In this document: positions 36,444 through 46,439 of the stretch, piece after piece
Position numbering within the stretch: the stretch's first letter is position 1
How the letters are laid out: each line of letters opens with the position of its first letter
NCBI GenBank assembly: GCA_964007475.1
Contig: OZ023274.1
Location: 29,169,090 to 29,233,089 of the forward strand
Direction: 5' to 3'
From: Hybos culiciformis
Lineage: Eukaryota; Arthropoda; Insecta; Diptera; Hybotidae
DNA: 64,000 nt
Translations under genes and position numbers: made by a program
Notes under the pieces: generated by a model
The model's input: the letters and a program-made list of their open reading frames with translations, nothing else
The model's database searches: none
Told to the model about the DNA's origin: nothing

Positions 36444-37440
36444 GAAGTTAATACTTCTTTAGGCGCGTTGTATAATATAATTGAGAGTGCGCATCCATAA
36501 GTAACGGTTTTACCTAAAACTAGCATCGGTATTATTTTTTTGAGACTTTTGAATTATGGAACGATGCGATTTGACAGCTAAAATTCTATATCCACAATAA
36601 TTTCTGCAAAAAATCGTTCCGAAACTCTATTTTATTTTTAATAAATCTGTAAAGGGAAATTTAAAATTTCCCATAACAAATCGTTTTCTAGGACAACTTG
36701 TAAGTGGTTTTAAACTTAGAATCTATTACATATCTACTAATTATTAGCAATTATGTTTCTTTTTTCCGAATTCATTATTGTTAATATTATTTGAAATTAA
36801 CTTTTATAGTAATTAGAATTCTTAAATTTGTTTAAAATAAAATTATTTTACAAGAAAGTTTTATTTATTTATTTCTAACCGCATACTTTATAATTTTATG
36901 TAGTTTTTTTTTATATTGACATAATACTATAGTCGGCAACAGTCGGGTAAACAAATTAACTTGATTTTTGTATTTATTATATTTATTTCATTATTTTCAA
37001 ACATTTCTTTTTCATTTTCATTTTGAAATAATATTGATTTCTGGAACTTTGTAAAAAATGTAAAAGATGAAATATGACGCATTAAAAGATATGCCCTTAT
37101 AAAATTAATGAAGTATATGATCTTAGCAGATTTAACCAAATTAAATGTCAAATCGGTTTTTTTTCTAGGACAGGAATTTTTTGGCTTGCAGAAAAGGGAG
37201 ATTCTACGTACAAGACGCAAATACTTATGGAACGCACTCTGAGTTATTCTGTAGGGGGTAAACGTTTATTTTCGTAGACTCATTCGAGTTCGAAACGACA
37301 TGGTTTTTTGACGTTTCAATACTCAAAAAAAAAGTCCCCTCAATAATCATTTTTCTCATTTATAAAAACAAAATAATTTGGCGCGAAAAATTGAAATTCA
37401 AATTATTTTTTAAAAATCTTTCGTTTACAAATTATTTAAA
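36444..37440 (+). mobile_element. Foldback-arm terminus (subfamily B), interrupted by a TIR element
   Basis: It starts with the quasi-palindrome GAAGTTAATACTTC and TTTAGGCGCGTTGTATAATA. After the nested 755-bp insertion it continues with GAGTTATTCTGTAGGGGGT, GACGTTTCAATACTC, TCAATAATCATT, AATTTGGCGCG and CGTTTACAAATTATTT. The same ordered words form the outer ends of the foldback arms at 40708, 45540-45785 (reverse complement) and 63260-63656 (reverse complement). The inner tandem-repeat part is missing here. A further GAAGTTTAACTTC lies at 37454. Confidence 0.7.
36485..37239. mobile_element. Non-autonomous TIR element (GAGTGCG ends) nested in the foldback terminus
   Basis: The ends are GAGTGCGCATCCATAAGTA and, on the complement of the right, GAGTGCGTTCCATAAGTA. 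The 3-bp TGA flanks both sides (36482-36484 and 37240-37242). Removing it restores the ATTGAGTTATTCTG sequence seen uninterrupted in the sister copy, which independently confirms the insertion. The interior shares TGGAACGA-GCGATTT-ACAGCT and AAGGGAAATTT-AAATTTCCCATAACAAA with the element at 37772-38628. The superfamily is not clear from the ends. Confidence 0.8.
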
Positions 37441-37771
37441 ATTAAAAATTTTTGAAGTTTAACTTCTTTAGCGAGATATTGTAAAAAATGTCCTATGTAA
37501 CGAAAAGTAAGAAAGTAGGGGTAATAACCACAGAATGTAGTATCATATGTTAAAAAGTAAAAACAAATATAAAAGCAGGGAAATATAAGACGTTGTAACA
37601 TGTAGCATGTAGCATGTAGCATGTATTTACGAAAATAAAATAGCGATATTACACACACATAACAAAATACTAACGATGTGTGGAAAGCAAAAAACAAAAA
37701 AAAAAAAACTATATAGAATTAAAAAATTGTACAATAACAGAATTAAAGATCAACTAATTTTGAGCCCGTTC

Positions 37772-38628
37772 CCAAACTGAGACTATTTTAGAAACTGAAA
37801 AATTTTTTTAATTTCTAGAATTTCTAGTTTTGGAACGACACGATTTTACAGCTGTTATTTTACAATTATTTTACAAATCAAGATTTTTTGACGTAAAAAT
37901 CGTTCGAAATGATATTTTATATTTTAAAAATCTGCAAAGGGAAATTTTAAATTTCCCATAACAAACTCAGTTTATAGGTGTCAGAGACCCAAACAATCGT
38001 TCAATTTTCAATAAGCGGCAATCATGTTTACTTTTTTTTAAATCAAACAAACAATTAATTGGTATACATAAATTTATGAATACTTAAAGCTTGCAACTAA
38101 ATGTTTGATTTCAATTTCTCTCTTGTAATCTTAACCTCTTGCAATAATTTGCTTACAAGCTATTTTGTTTGTAATTTTGATAATAAATTGCAATTTTCGT
38201 TGCTCTATTCGTTCAAACACATTGAATGATTATAAGCGTTTATAAGGACGTTTTAAAAAGCTTTTGAGTTTGTAATTTGACGAAAAAATTGCAAGAGAAA
38301 CTGTCGTAAGCAACTGATTGAAATGTTTGCGCTTGCAAGCGATGTTGGTTGTAATACAAAATTTAAATATAAGAGCTTTCTCGTGTTAATCCAAACAATC
38401 ACAACCACAACAAAAAAATGTTTAATTACTATTAAACACGCTTATTTTGTTCTATGATAGGTGTACTTTTTAGTGCACCTCATTTTTAAAAAAAACAAAA
38501 AATTGAAAATTTAAGCAGACGTTGCAGATGATTCGGATTAAATGTCAAGCCTATTTCAATTTCTGAAAAAAAGGAATTTTCTTTAGCAGAAAAGGTATAT
38601 TTTACGATTTAAAATAGTCTCAGTTTGG
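37772..38628. mobile_element. Non-autonomous TIR element (CCAAACTGAGACTATTTTA ends)
   Basis: The left end CCAAACTGAGACTATTTTA is matched exactly in reverse complement at the right end (TAAAATAGTCTCAGTTTGG). The interior left part is related to the element at 36485 (TTTGGAACGACACGATTT and GGGAAATTTTAAATTTCCC). The right half includes oppositely oriented words around TTGCAAGC and GCTTGCAA. I could not settle the target duplication, and no coding sequence was found. Confidence 0.7.
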
Positions 38629-38689
38629 TTGTTGTTAATATTTATTTAGTTTATTTCCTTTTCGAATTAGTGAAATTCTATCATATGAA

Positions 38690-39930
38690 ACAGAAACGCT
38701 GTTTGTCTATTTATCTGTTCCGAATAGGCCGATCGTTTTAAAACTTACACCATTTCTTTGTCTCAAATCGAGCGTCGTTATAATCTTTTAAAATTTGATT
38801 TACCTAGCGACCTCCCCTGAGGGCCCACTTCAAAAGTTCGTCCGATTTCATTCAAATTTGGTTTGTAAAAGGAGGGACTGATTACACACAAATTTCTTAA
38901 CAAAAAATTTATTTCCGATTTCATTCAAATTTGGTTCGTTGAAACAGGAAATGATTACACACAAATTTCGTAACAAAGAATTTCATTCAAATTTGGTAAA
39001 TAAAAAGAGGAAACGATTAAACACGTAAATTTCGTAACAAACCACTGGGGGCGGACTAGGGAATGAATTTTTAAAAAAAAATTTAATTCCGGATTTTCAG
39101 AATTGTCTTGAAATGAAATTCATATAAAAATTAGAATATATTAAAAAATTAAATTAAATTATTCTGTAACATAAATATTAGTGTATTTAGTTTAAACATT
39201 AAAATTATAATAACAAATTAAATTATGAAATATTTTTTATTAAAATAAAATTTTATACTTTTCAATACACCGAAAGTGAATCGACTGAATGGAACATTAA
39301 AAATTTGAAGCACCAAAGTATCCAATGTGTTATCATTGAGTTTTAATCGAATTTTTATTGAAAATGTTCATGCAGCGTTGTTAATAAGTTATATAAGAGA
39401 TTTTTCAAAAGTGTTCCTCGGGGGCCCCCCTTGATCCAAAAATTTAAATTCACTTCGAATTCTAAATAAATCACTGAACTCGGAACTCCCACTTATTTTT
39501 TTAATGTTTGTTAATGATTTTTTTTTGTTGATGATTAATATGAAAAAAAGTTTTATGTATTTGCAGACTTGCGATAGCTAGTTAGATTTCAATGTTTTAT
39601 GCCTAAATAATAAAAAAAAAAAACAATTGGTCAAAATTTCCGCCAGTAAAAGTTCTACCAAATTCGAAAAATTCGGAATTTAGCATTTCCGAAATTCGAA
39701 AATCCGGTTTTGCATTCCCTAGGGCGGACTTCTAAAGTTCGTCCGATTTTATTCAAATTTGGTAAATAAAAAGAGGAAACGATTAAACACATAAATTTTG
39801 TAACAAAAAATTGATTGATCCTACCCAGCGACTTCTAAAGTTCGTCCGATTTCATTCAAATTTGGTACGTAAAAAAGAATAAATGATTACACACAAATTT
39901 CGTATCAAAAAATTTAGGCTCCTCTTCCAC
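38690..39930 (+). mobile_element. Helitron/DINE-1-like element, second copy, split by a hAT insertion
   Basis: It carries the same head words as 27056 (CTGTTTGTCTATTTATCTGTTCC, then CTTACACCATTTCTTTGTCTC) and the same unit words (TTCGTCCGATTTCATTCAAATTTGG, GATTACACACAAATTTCGTAAC). It is interrupted at 39057-39721 by a hAT element and resumes with GGGCGGACTTCTAAAGTTCG. It has fewer and more degraded units than the first copy. Confidence 0.55.
39057..39721. mobile_element. Non-autonomous hAT element 6 (TAGGGAATG ends)
   Basis: The outer ends are TAGGGAATGAATTTTT on the left and TAGGGAATGCAAAACCGG on the complement of the right, with CCGGATTTTC/GAAAATCCGG words just inside. The exact 8-bp duplication GGGCGGAC flanks it (39049-39056 and 39722-39729). 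The duplicated 8-mer is itself part of the Helitron-like repeat unit, and excision restores that unit. No transposase is present. Confidence 0.92.
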
Positions 39931-40493
39931 TTACAGAAGTAAATCAGTCAGAGTCCGTAGCAAAATAAATATTTGAAAGTAGAGCCTCTGTTTCTCGCCT
40001 GTGATATTTCTCGTCGAGACAAGACTTTTCGACCAAATTTCTTCGATATATCGGGAAATCTCGAGAAATATATTTTAATTATAAAAATATATAGTGAACC
40101 TAATTTCTTTAACCGTTGTCAAACTTAAATTAAAATATCCTGCAAATTAGAACAATTTAAATAATGATTTTATTTTTTATCACCAGCAAACCGTACTACA
40201 TACCACATTTAAGATATTTTTATAAATAATTTTACAAAAATTCGTTAAAACCAAATTTTTTTTTGTATGCTAGTCTCGGCGAGAAGGAGCATAATTTCTG
40301 CATTTTCGAAATGAAAACGATGACAAATTTATTTGCGCTGATAAAAAAAAATAGTTTGCATTATTTCTAATAAATAGTTTGCATTATTTCTCTTTAAAAA
40401 AATATTTCTAATGGGCAAATCAAATTGATGAGTGGGTAAATGGCCTTTTTTTATCTGGGCGGCCGCCCGCGCGCCCACCTTAGAGGGAACGTT

Positions 40494-40564
40494 GGTGTGG
40501 GTGTAATATTATTTGCTTATACAATTTTTCTTGATAAAATAAAGTATTGAATTCATTCATGTAA
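40494..40564 (+). repeat. 71-bp inverted repeat, left copy (partner 43049-43119)
   Basis: From GGTGTGGGTGTAATATT to GAATTCATTCATGTAA, this matches the reverse complement of 43049-43119 at every base I compared. The two copies bracket about 2.5 kb containing a foldback arm, the 235-bp palindrome and the first group of subfamily-B repeats. Confidence 0.9.
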
Positions 40565-40707
40565 TCACGAATTGAATTGAAATTAAATACTTCCAAAATA
40601 TTTCCCTCATACGACCCTGTTTTTCATTTCAATTTTTTTTTATTTAAATTCAAAATAAACGATAAATTAAACATTTTTCTTGTTTTGAACGGGTTTTTTA
40701 ATTTTTT

Positions 40708-41580
40708 GAAGTTTATACTTCTTTAGGCGCGTTGTATGATATAATTGAGTAATTCTGTAGTGGGTAAAAATTCATTTTCATTCTACTCATTCGACATTCG
40801 AAATCGAATTCGAACTGACATGGTTTTTGACGTTTCAATACTCAAAAAAATTAGTGGTCCACTCAATAATCATTTGTCATTTATAAAATAATTTGGCGCG
40901 ACAATATTAAATTCAAATTATTTTTTAAAATTTTTTTCGTTTACAAATTATTTAAAACTAAATTTTTTTTTTTTTTTTTTTTCAAAATAGGTAGTTCAAT
41001 AATCATTTGTTATTTATAAAACCAAAATAATTTGGCGCGAAAAATTTAAATTCAAATTTATTTTAAAAATCTTTCTTTTACAAATTATTTAAAACTAAAT
41101 TTTTTTTTTCCAAAATAGGTAGCTCCGTTAAAATAAAGATTACCTGCCGAAAAAATTTTTGTGTGGGGTGCTACGGTTAGGTCGTGCCGGCTCAAAATAT
41201 GGAAAAAAACATTTTTTTCAAAATAGGTAGCTTCGGTGAAATAAAGATTACCTGACCAAAAATTTTGGGTAGGGAGCTACGGTTAGGGTCGTGCCGGCGC
41301 AAAATATACGAAATTTTTTTTTTTTTTTAAATAGGTAGCTCCGGTGAAATTAATATTACCTGAAAAAAAAATTTTGGGCGGGGAGCTACGGTTAGGTCGT
41401 GCCGGAGCAAAGTATACGAAAATTTTTTTTTTCAAAATAGGTAGCTCCGGTGAAATTAATATTACCTGAAAAAAAATTTTGGGTGGGGAGCTACGGTTAG
41501 GTCGTGCCGGAGCAAAGTATACGAAAATTTTTTTTTTCAAAATAGGTAGCTCCGGCGAAATTAATATTACCTGAAAAAAA
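40708..41580 (+). mobile_element. Foldback arm, subfamily A (left terminus plus four tandem units)
   Basis: The outer end is GAAGTTTATACTTC followed by TTTAGGCGCGTTGTATGATA and the ordered terminal words shared with 36444 and 63656. From about 41110 inward there are about four tandem units of roughly 105 bp. Each carries AGGTAGCTCCGGTGAAAT, TTACCTG, AAATTTTGGG, GGGAGCTACGGTTAGG and TCGTGCCGG. The array ends exactly at a large palindrome (41581). The open frame at 41283-41540, with a repeated FAPARPNRSSPPKIFF peptide, is this array read on the minus strand. Long arms made of terminal sequence plus tandem repeats are the hallmark of foldback elements (FB/Galileo type in flies). Confidence 0.75.
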
Positions 41581-41815
41581 ACACGAAGCAGTCATAGAAC
41601 TGCCGACAGAAGTTTATACTTAAAGATTTAAACTATGAAATAACAGTGGCTACAAATGATGGGCTGCTCAGTACAAAATATAAATTAAAATAAAAATAAA
41701 AATATTTAAATTTAAATTTTGTACTGAGCAGCCCATCATTTGTAGCCACTGTTATTTCATACTTTAAATCTTTTAAGTATAAACTTCTGTCGGCAGTTCT
41801 ATGACTGCTTCGTGT
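41581..41815. repeat. Near-perfect 235-bp palindrome at the inner end of the foldback arm, copy 1
   Basis: ACACGAAGCAGTCATAGAAC at the left is mirrored by GTTCTATGACTGCTTCGTGT at the right. The arms continue through CTGCCGACAGAAG, AACAGTGGCTACAAATGATG and GGGCTGCTCAGTACAAAAT to a short AT-rich centre near 41695. A second copy is at 62419-62647. It would extrude as a hairpin of about 100 bp stem. It could be a MITE in its own right, or an inner module of the foldback element. Confidence 0.9.
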
Positions 41816-42545
41816 GTTTTTAATTTAACAATTAATTTTTCGAAGGACATTTCGGAAAGTTTTAAGATAATTATAATGTCTATAACAGACAAAAAAAAGT
41901 TTTGTAATATTTTGCGTTTCTGCGATTCTATTGCAGTCGGAGTGAATTATTTTTTTCGTTATAAGAAAATTTTTCTATTCATTAAAAGGTATGATTTCTT
42001 TTATAGGCTTTAATTATAAATCTTAAAATATAATAAAACGTAAAATATTAATTATGTTGTGAAAAAAATTTGAGTTAAAAAAATTATTTTAATGGTTTAA
42101 AATCGTAATTTTTCTATTTTATCAAAATATGAGGACGCGACAAAAAAAATAATTTTTAGTGAGAAAATATTATATATTTTTAATTTTCGCCAGAAAAACT
42201 TATAAATTAATAAATACACCTTTAAATTAATTAACGAATCAATGCAATTACCACTTCAATTATTTACCTGCCATTACTATATAATGATATAGATTTTCTT
42301 TTTTTTTGCAAAATAAAATTCAACAATTTTTTTTTTCAAATTTGAAAATTTTAAAATTATTGCCTTAAACTGCAAAATTTTTGAGTTAAAAAATTAAATT
42401 TTTTTGTCAACAAACTTTATTGTTTTTGTTTAAAATTTTGTTTGACAGTTTTAATGGAACATACAACTTAGAAGAAAATTTTTATTTGATTCCTTCTATA
42501 GTTATAAATTATATTAGTAGTAAAATTATGTTTTGAAAAACTTTT
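41816..42545. other. AT-rich stretch between foldback repeats, no gene recognised
   Basis: There is a modest open frame (41801-42013) without any recognisable motif, and its first codons lie in the palindrome. I do not support it as a gene. Confidence 0.45.
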
Positions 42546-42548
42546 TTT

Positions 42549-43017
42549 TTGGAAATTTTGTGCCGGGACTTGCCTAACAGTAGCTCCCTACCCAAAATTT
42601 TTGGTCAGGTAATATTTATTTTACCGGAGCTACCTATTTTGAAAAAAATGTTTTTTTTGCATATTTTGAGCCGGGAAGACCCTAACCGTTGCTCCCTATC
42701 CAAAATTTTTGGTCAGGTAATCTTTATTTCACCGAAGCTACATATTTTGAAAAAATTTTTTTTTGTAAATTTTGAGCCGGGAAGACCCTAACCGCAGCTC
42801 CCTACCCAACATTTTGGGTCAGGTAATCTTTATTTCACCGGAGCTACCTATTATGAAAAAAAAATTTTTTTGCATATTTTGAGCCGGGAAGACCCTAACC
42901 GCAGCTCCCTACCCACAGTTTTTGGTCAGGTAATCTTTATTTCACCGAAGCCACCTATTTTGAAGAAACATTTTTTTTGTAAATTTTGAACCGGGACGAC
43001 CCTAATCGTAGCTCCCT
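42549..43017 (-). repeat. Foldback tandem repeats, subfamily B, inverted orientation
   Basis: About four units carry TTTTGAGCCGGGAAGACCC, AACCGNAGCTCCCTACCCA, TTTGGTCAGGTAAT, CTTTATTTCACCGGAGC and TACCTATTTTGAA. They are the reverse complement of the arm unit at 41110-41580, with GGGAAGACC replacing GGCACGACC. The open frame at 42549-42791 is this array. Confidence 0.8.
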
Positions 43018-43048
43018 ACATGAATGAATTCAATACTTTATTTTACCC

Positions 43049-43119
43049 TTACATGAATGAATTCAATACTTTATTTTATCAAGAAAAATTGTATAAGCAA
43101 ATAATATTACACCCACACC
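43049..43119 (-). repeat. 71-bp inverted repeat, right copy (partner 40494-40564)
   Basis: It matches the reverse complement of the left copy without a visible mismatch. Just before it, at about 43018-43046, ACATGAATGAATTCAATACTTTATTTTA-like sequence is duplicated in direct orientation, as if the copying event re-used the end of the segment. Confidence 0.88.
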
Positions 43120-43197
43120 CCTATAATTAAATTTATATAACAAATTTCAATTATAGACAGTAAATTTGATGTGTTTAGCTTCAGGTAATCTTCGTTA

Positions 43198-43745
43198 TAC
43201 CGGTATTCCACTTAGAAATAGTCCCCAAATAATATGATAATAAACCCGAGGATTAAACATAGCGTTCACACTATATGAAAAAGGGAAATATTTGAGTTTC
43301 TGTAAGGCTCCACCTCATTTTTTTATTATTACTTTTTTTTCCAATATTTTCTTCCATTTAATTTAATAATATTTTTCAATTTGAAAAAAAAAATTTTTAA
43401 TATTAGAATTTGAAAATAAATGGCATTTTTTGTTTTATTTATTTTGAATGAATTCAAGTTATTTTTTCTTTTTTGTTTACTTTTATTGGTAAACATAACA
43501 AAACAACATACACTTCACACACTTTTGTTGTTTTTCCCCAATTTTTACGACAAGGTTATAATGCCCGAGACAAGTTAATGTAAAGATGTGTGAATCCCCC
43601 TGAGGGCACCCCTAAATTATTTACGGACTAACTAATTCTCAAATAGTTCTTATTATCATTTTTATATGTATACTCCTCAAATAGTACAAGAACTATCCCA
43701 GAACTAAATTTAGTCCCTAAATAATCCCCAAGTCGAACACCGGTA
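43198..43745. mobile_element. Candidate PIF/Harbinger-like MITE (TACCGGTRTTC ends, TTA duplication)
   Basis: The left end is TACCGGTATTCCACTTAG and the complement of the right end is TACCGGTGTTCGACTTGG, with TTA on both sides (43195-43197 and 43746-43748). Further inward, AGTCCCCAAATAAT and its counterpart ATAATCCCCAAG add weaker symmetry. There is no coding sequence. A 3-bp AT-rich duplication is weak evidence alone; the terminal repeats carry the call. Confidence 0.6.
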
Positions 43746-43820
43746 TTAGTATGACAGTTTTTAGGAAAGCATTAAATATTAGAAAAGAAGATATTTGAAT
43801 AATTTAGTTATTAGTCCTGA

Positions 43821-44397
43821 AACAACTCAATTACAAATTACTTCAAAAAAAAAATCTGTTTTAGTTAAAAGAGCATTTTTAAATATGCCTGCAAAATTTG
43901 ACATTAGTATTTCTTCCGAAAAGTAATTGTAATAAACATATTCCTCCTGCATTTTATTAGTGTAATTTAATGTCAAAAATAAATTACACTAACAAACTAA
44001 AAAAATTACATTAAGAAAAATTAATATCTAAAATAAATTATCTACAAAATAGGTGCATTGGAACATTTTTATTCAGAATGTATTCCAAAAACTTTTTGAA
44101 AATTAGCACTAATAATTAATAAATGAAATATTTGTTATTCAATAATTTAAAATAAATTTTATTTTCCTTTCTATCGAAAAAAAAAAAGAAGTATTTTCGA
44201 CTTTAATTCTGAGCCAATATAGAGTAGGTTATTGCGCTGATAAGCTTCATTAAGTTGCTAGCGGCTGTCGGTTTTATCATCAGCTGACAAATAAATTTTT
44301 TCTTTTTTTTTTTGCCTTTTTTTTTGACAATAATCGAGGCATTTGTGACATTCAGCGTTACATTTTTGACACTTACATTTTTTTCACTCTCAATCAC
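43821..44397. repeat. Interspersed repeat, copy 2 (first copy at 13953-14539)
   Basis: It is nearly identical to copy 1 over its full length. The main differences are a shorter T-rich tract and loss of a few bases around ATTCAGAATACATATTTGTATT. It lies between a PIF-like MITE and foldback repeats. The flanks differ completely from copy 1, so the shared part defines the element. Confidence 0.7.
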
Positions 44398-44844
44398 TTC
44401 AAAAAATACAATTCAATAAAAAAGGGGATTTCCCACCACGGCTCTTAAAAATAAATAAAATAATAGTAATTTGCCTCTCCTGAAATTTTTTAATAAATCG
44501 CAAATGTATTTTGTTGGTGTAATTAACCACTAATTTTTTTCAAAAAAAATTATGAAGAATAGTTGTCCTGAAAATTTGTACTATCGAAATATTTTTATCC
44601 TAGAATATTTTTATCCAAGAATATTTTTATTCAAGGAAAACAAGGGCTTTCAGGGGAAGCACTAATATAAAAAAAATTATTTATTTTTTTTAATTGTACA
44701 TACTTAAAAAATAATTTTCTTCATGGCCCGAACTGAACATAAAATGCGAAAAAAATACACAAACTTTGGGTTAAAAAAAAAATATATATACCATATGTTT
44801 TTTGACAGTTTTAATTTTAATTGAACGGAATATTTCAAAGAGAG

Positions 44845-45785
44845 ATTACCTGACCAAAAATTTTGGGTAGGGAGCTGCGGTTAGAATCTTCCCGGCTTAA
44901 AATATGCAAAAAAAAAATTCAAAATAGGTAGGTCCGGTGAAATAAAGATTACCTGACCAAAAATTTTGGGTAAGGAACTGCGGTTAGGGTCTTCCCGGCT
45001 GAAAATATGCAAAATAAAAAAATTCAAAATTGGTAGCTCCGGTGAAATAAAGATTAACTGCCCAAAAATTTTGGGTAGAGAGCTACAGTTAGGGTTTCCC
45101 GGCTCAAAATATACAAAAAAAAATTTTTTCAAAATGGGTAGCTCCGGTGAAATAAAGATTACCTGCCCAAACATTTTTGGATAGGCAGCTACGGTGAGGG
45201 TCTTCCCGGCTCAAAATATGCAAAATAAAAATTTTTGAAAATATGTAGCTCCGGTGAAATAAAGATTACCTGCCCAAACATTTTTGGGGAGGCAACTACG
45301 GTTAGGGTCGTTCCGGCTCAAAATATACAAAAAAAATCTTTATTTCACCGAAGCTACCTATTTAAAAAAAATTTTTTTTTTCTTCATATTTTGAGCCGGA
45401 AAGACCCTTACCGTAGCTCCCTACCCAAAATGTTTGGTCAGATAATCTTTATTTCACCAGAGCTACCTATTTTGAACAAAATTGTTTTTTGCATATTTTT
45501 GGTCAGATAATCTTGATTTCATCAGAGCTATCTATTATGAAAAAAAAATTTGATTTTAAATAATTTGTAATCGAAAAATTTTTAAAAAATAATTTCAATT
45601 TAAATTTTTCGCGCCAAATTATTTTGTTTTTATAAATGACAAAAATGATTATTGAATGGACTTTTTTTTTTGATTATTGAAACGTCAAAAAACCAGTTCG
45701 TTTCGAACTAGAATGAGTTTCCGAAAATAAATTTTTACTCTCTACAGAATAACTCAATTATATTATACAACGCGCCTAAAAAAGA
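44845..45785. mobile_element. Foldback arm, subfamily B: units in both orientations plus right terminus
   Basis: Units at about 44845-45330 run in the plus-arm orientation (GGGTAGGGAGCTGCGGTTAG, CTTCCCGGCT, AGCTCCGGTGAAATAAAG). Those at 45335-45530 run in the opposite orientation (TTTGAGCCGGAAAGACCC, CCGTAGCTCCCTACCC). From 45540 the reverse complement of the terminal sequence follows (AATTTTTCGCGCCAAATT, GAACGTCAAAA-type words, ATTATACAACGCGCCTAAA) up to a degraded boundary hairpin GAATAAGCTT near 45784. The orientation switch at about 45332 looks like two arms joined head to head or a deletion of the middle. Confidence 0.7.
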
Positions 45786-46038
45786 ATAAGCTTAAAAAAA
45801 ATTGTAAATGTATAGATTGCAACTACCACTCACATGCACATTCAAAAATTGTTAGAAATAATCTTGGCTTGTCAAATAATTTAAAATAATTTAAAGATAT
45901 TGTTTTCATATAAGAGCAATAAAAAATGCAAATAAGATCAGTCTTCTTTATTCAACAAAAATTAAACATTAGCAAAAATTACATTTTTCCCTGTTTGATT
46001 TTAAGGCGCAGCCTTATGTATTTAATTAAAATTAAAAT

Positions 46039-46343
46039 GGGAGCGCCACCTTTTCCAGGATTTCATTTGATCGGAATAACATTTGACCGGAATTTTTATT
46101 TTTTATCCGGATTTACCCGGAACTTTTTTTGCCTGAAATTTTTTTTGCCTGAAATTTTAACAAAAAAAATATTAAATCTAGGTATATTTTGTATCAAGAG
46201 GTATATTTTTTATTCCGGTAAATTCAAAAATTTCAGGCAAATGAAAAGCAGTCAAATGAAATTCCGGGCAAAAGAAATTCCGGGCAAAAAAATTCTGGGC
46301 AAATGATTTGGTCAAATGAATTCCGGGCAAAAGTACCCAACCC
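46039..46343. mobile_element. Foldback element 4 with GCCCGGAATTTC arms
   Basis: The left half has CATTTGATCGGAATAACATT, TTTGACCGGAATTTT, CCGGAACTTTTTTTGCC and TGCCTGAAATTTT. The right half has their reverse complements (AATTTCAGGCAAATGAAA, AAATTCCGGGCAAAAGAAA, TTTGGTCAAATGAATTCC). The outer ends are GGAGCGCCACCTTTTCC on the left and GGGTTGGGTACTTTTGCC on the complement of the right. These match the end types of foldback element 2 (GGCGCC...CACATTTG and GGGGGTTGGACATTTG). The spacer is short and AT-rich; no clear target duplication (ATTAAAATG versus TTAAAAATT is only similar). Confidence 0.65.
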
Positions 46344-46439
46344 TTAAAAATTCATCGAGCAATTGGAAAAATTGAAACCATTTTTCAATTTTTGATTTTG
46401 TAATTGATTCATAGCAATGGCGGATTTTAATGCACCTCA

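Noticed and set aside
41283..41540. Repeated peptide frames FAPARPNRSSPPKIFF and relatives (also 42549-42791, 44881-45510, 62644-63126)
   Set aside because: They appear on either strand according to the orientation of the foldback tandem units, so they are by-products of the repeat, not genes.
46039..46343. Target duplication for foldback element 4
   Set aside because: ATTAAAATG and TTAAAAATT are only similar, which is not significant in such AT-rich sequence.
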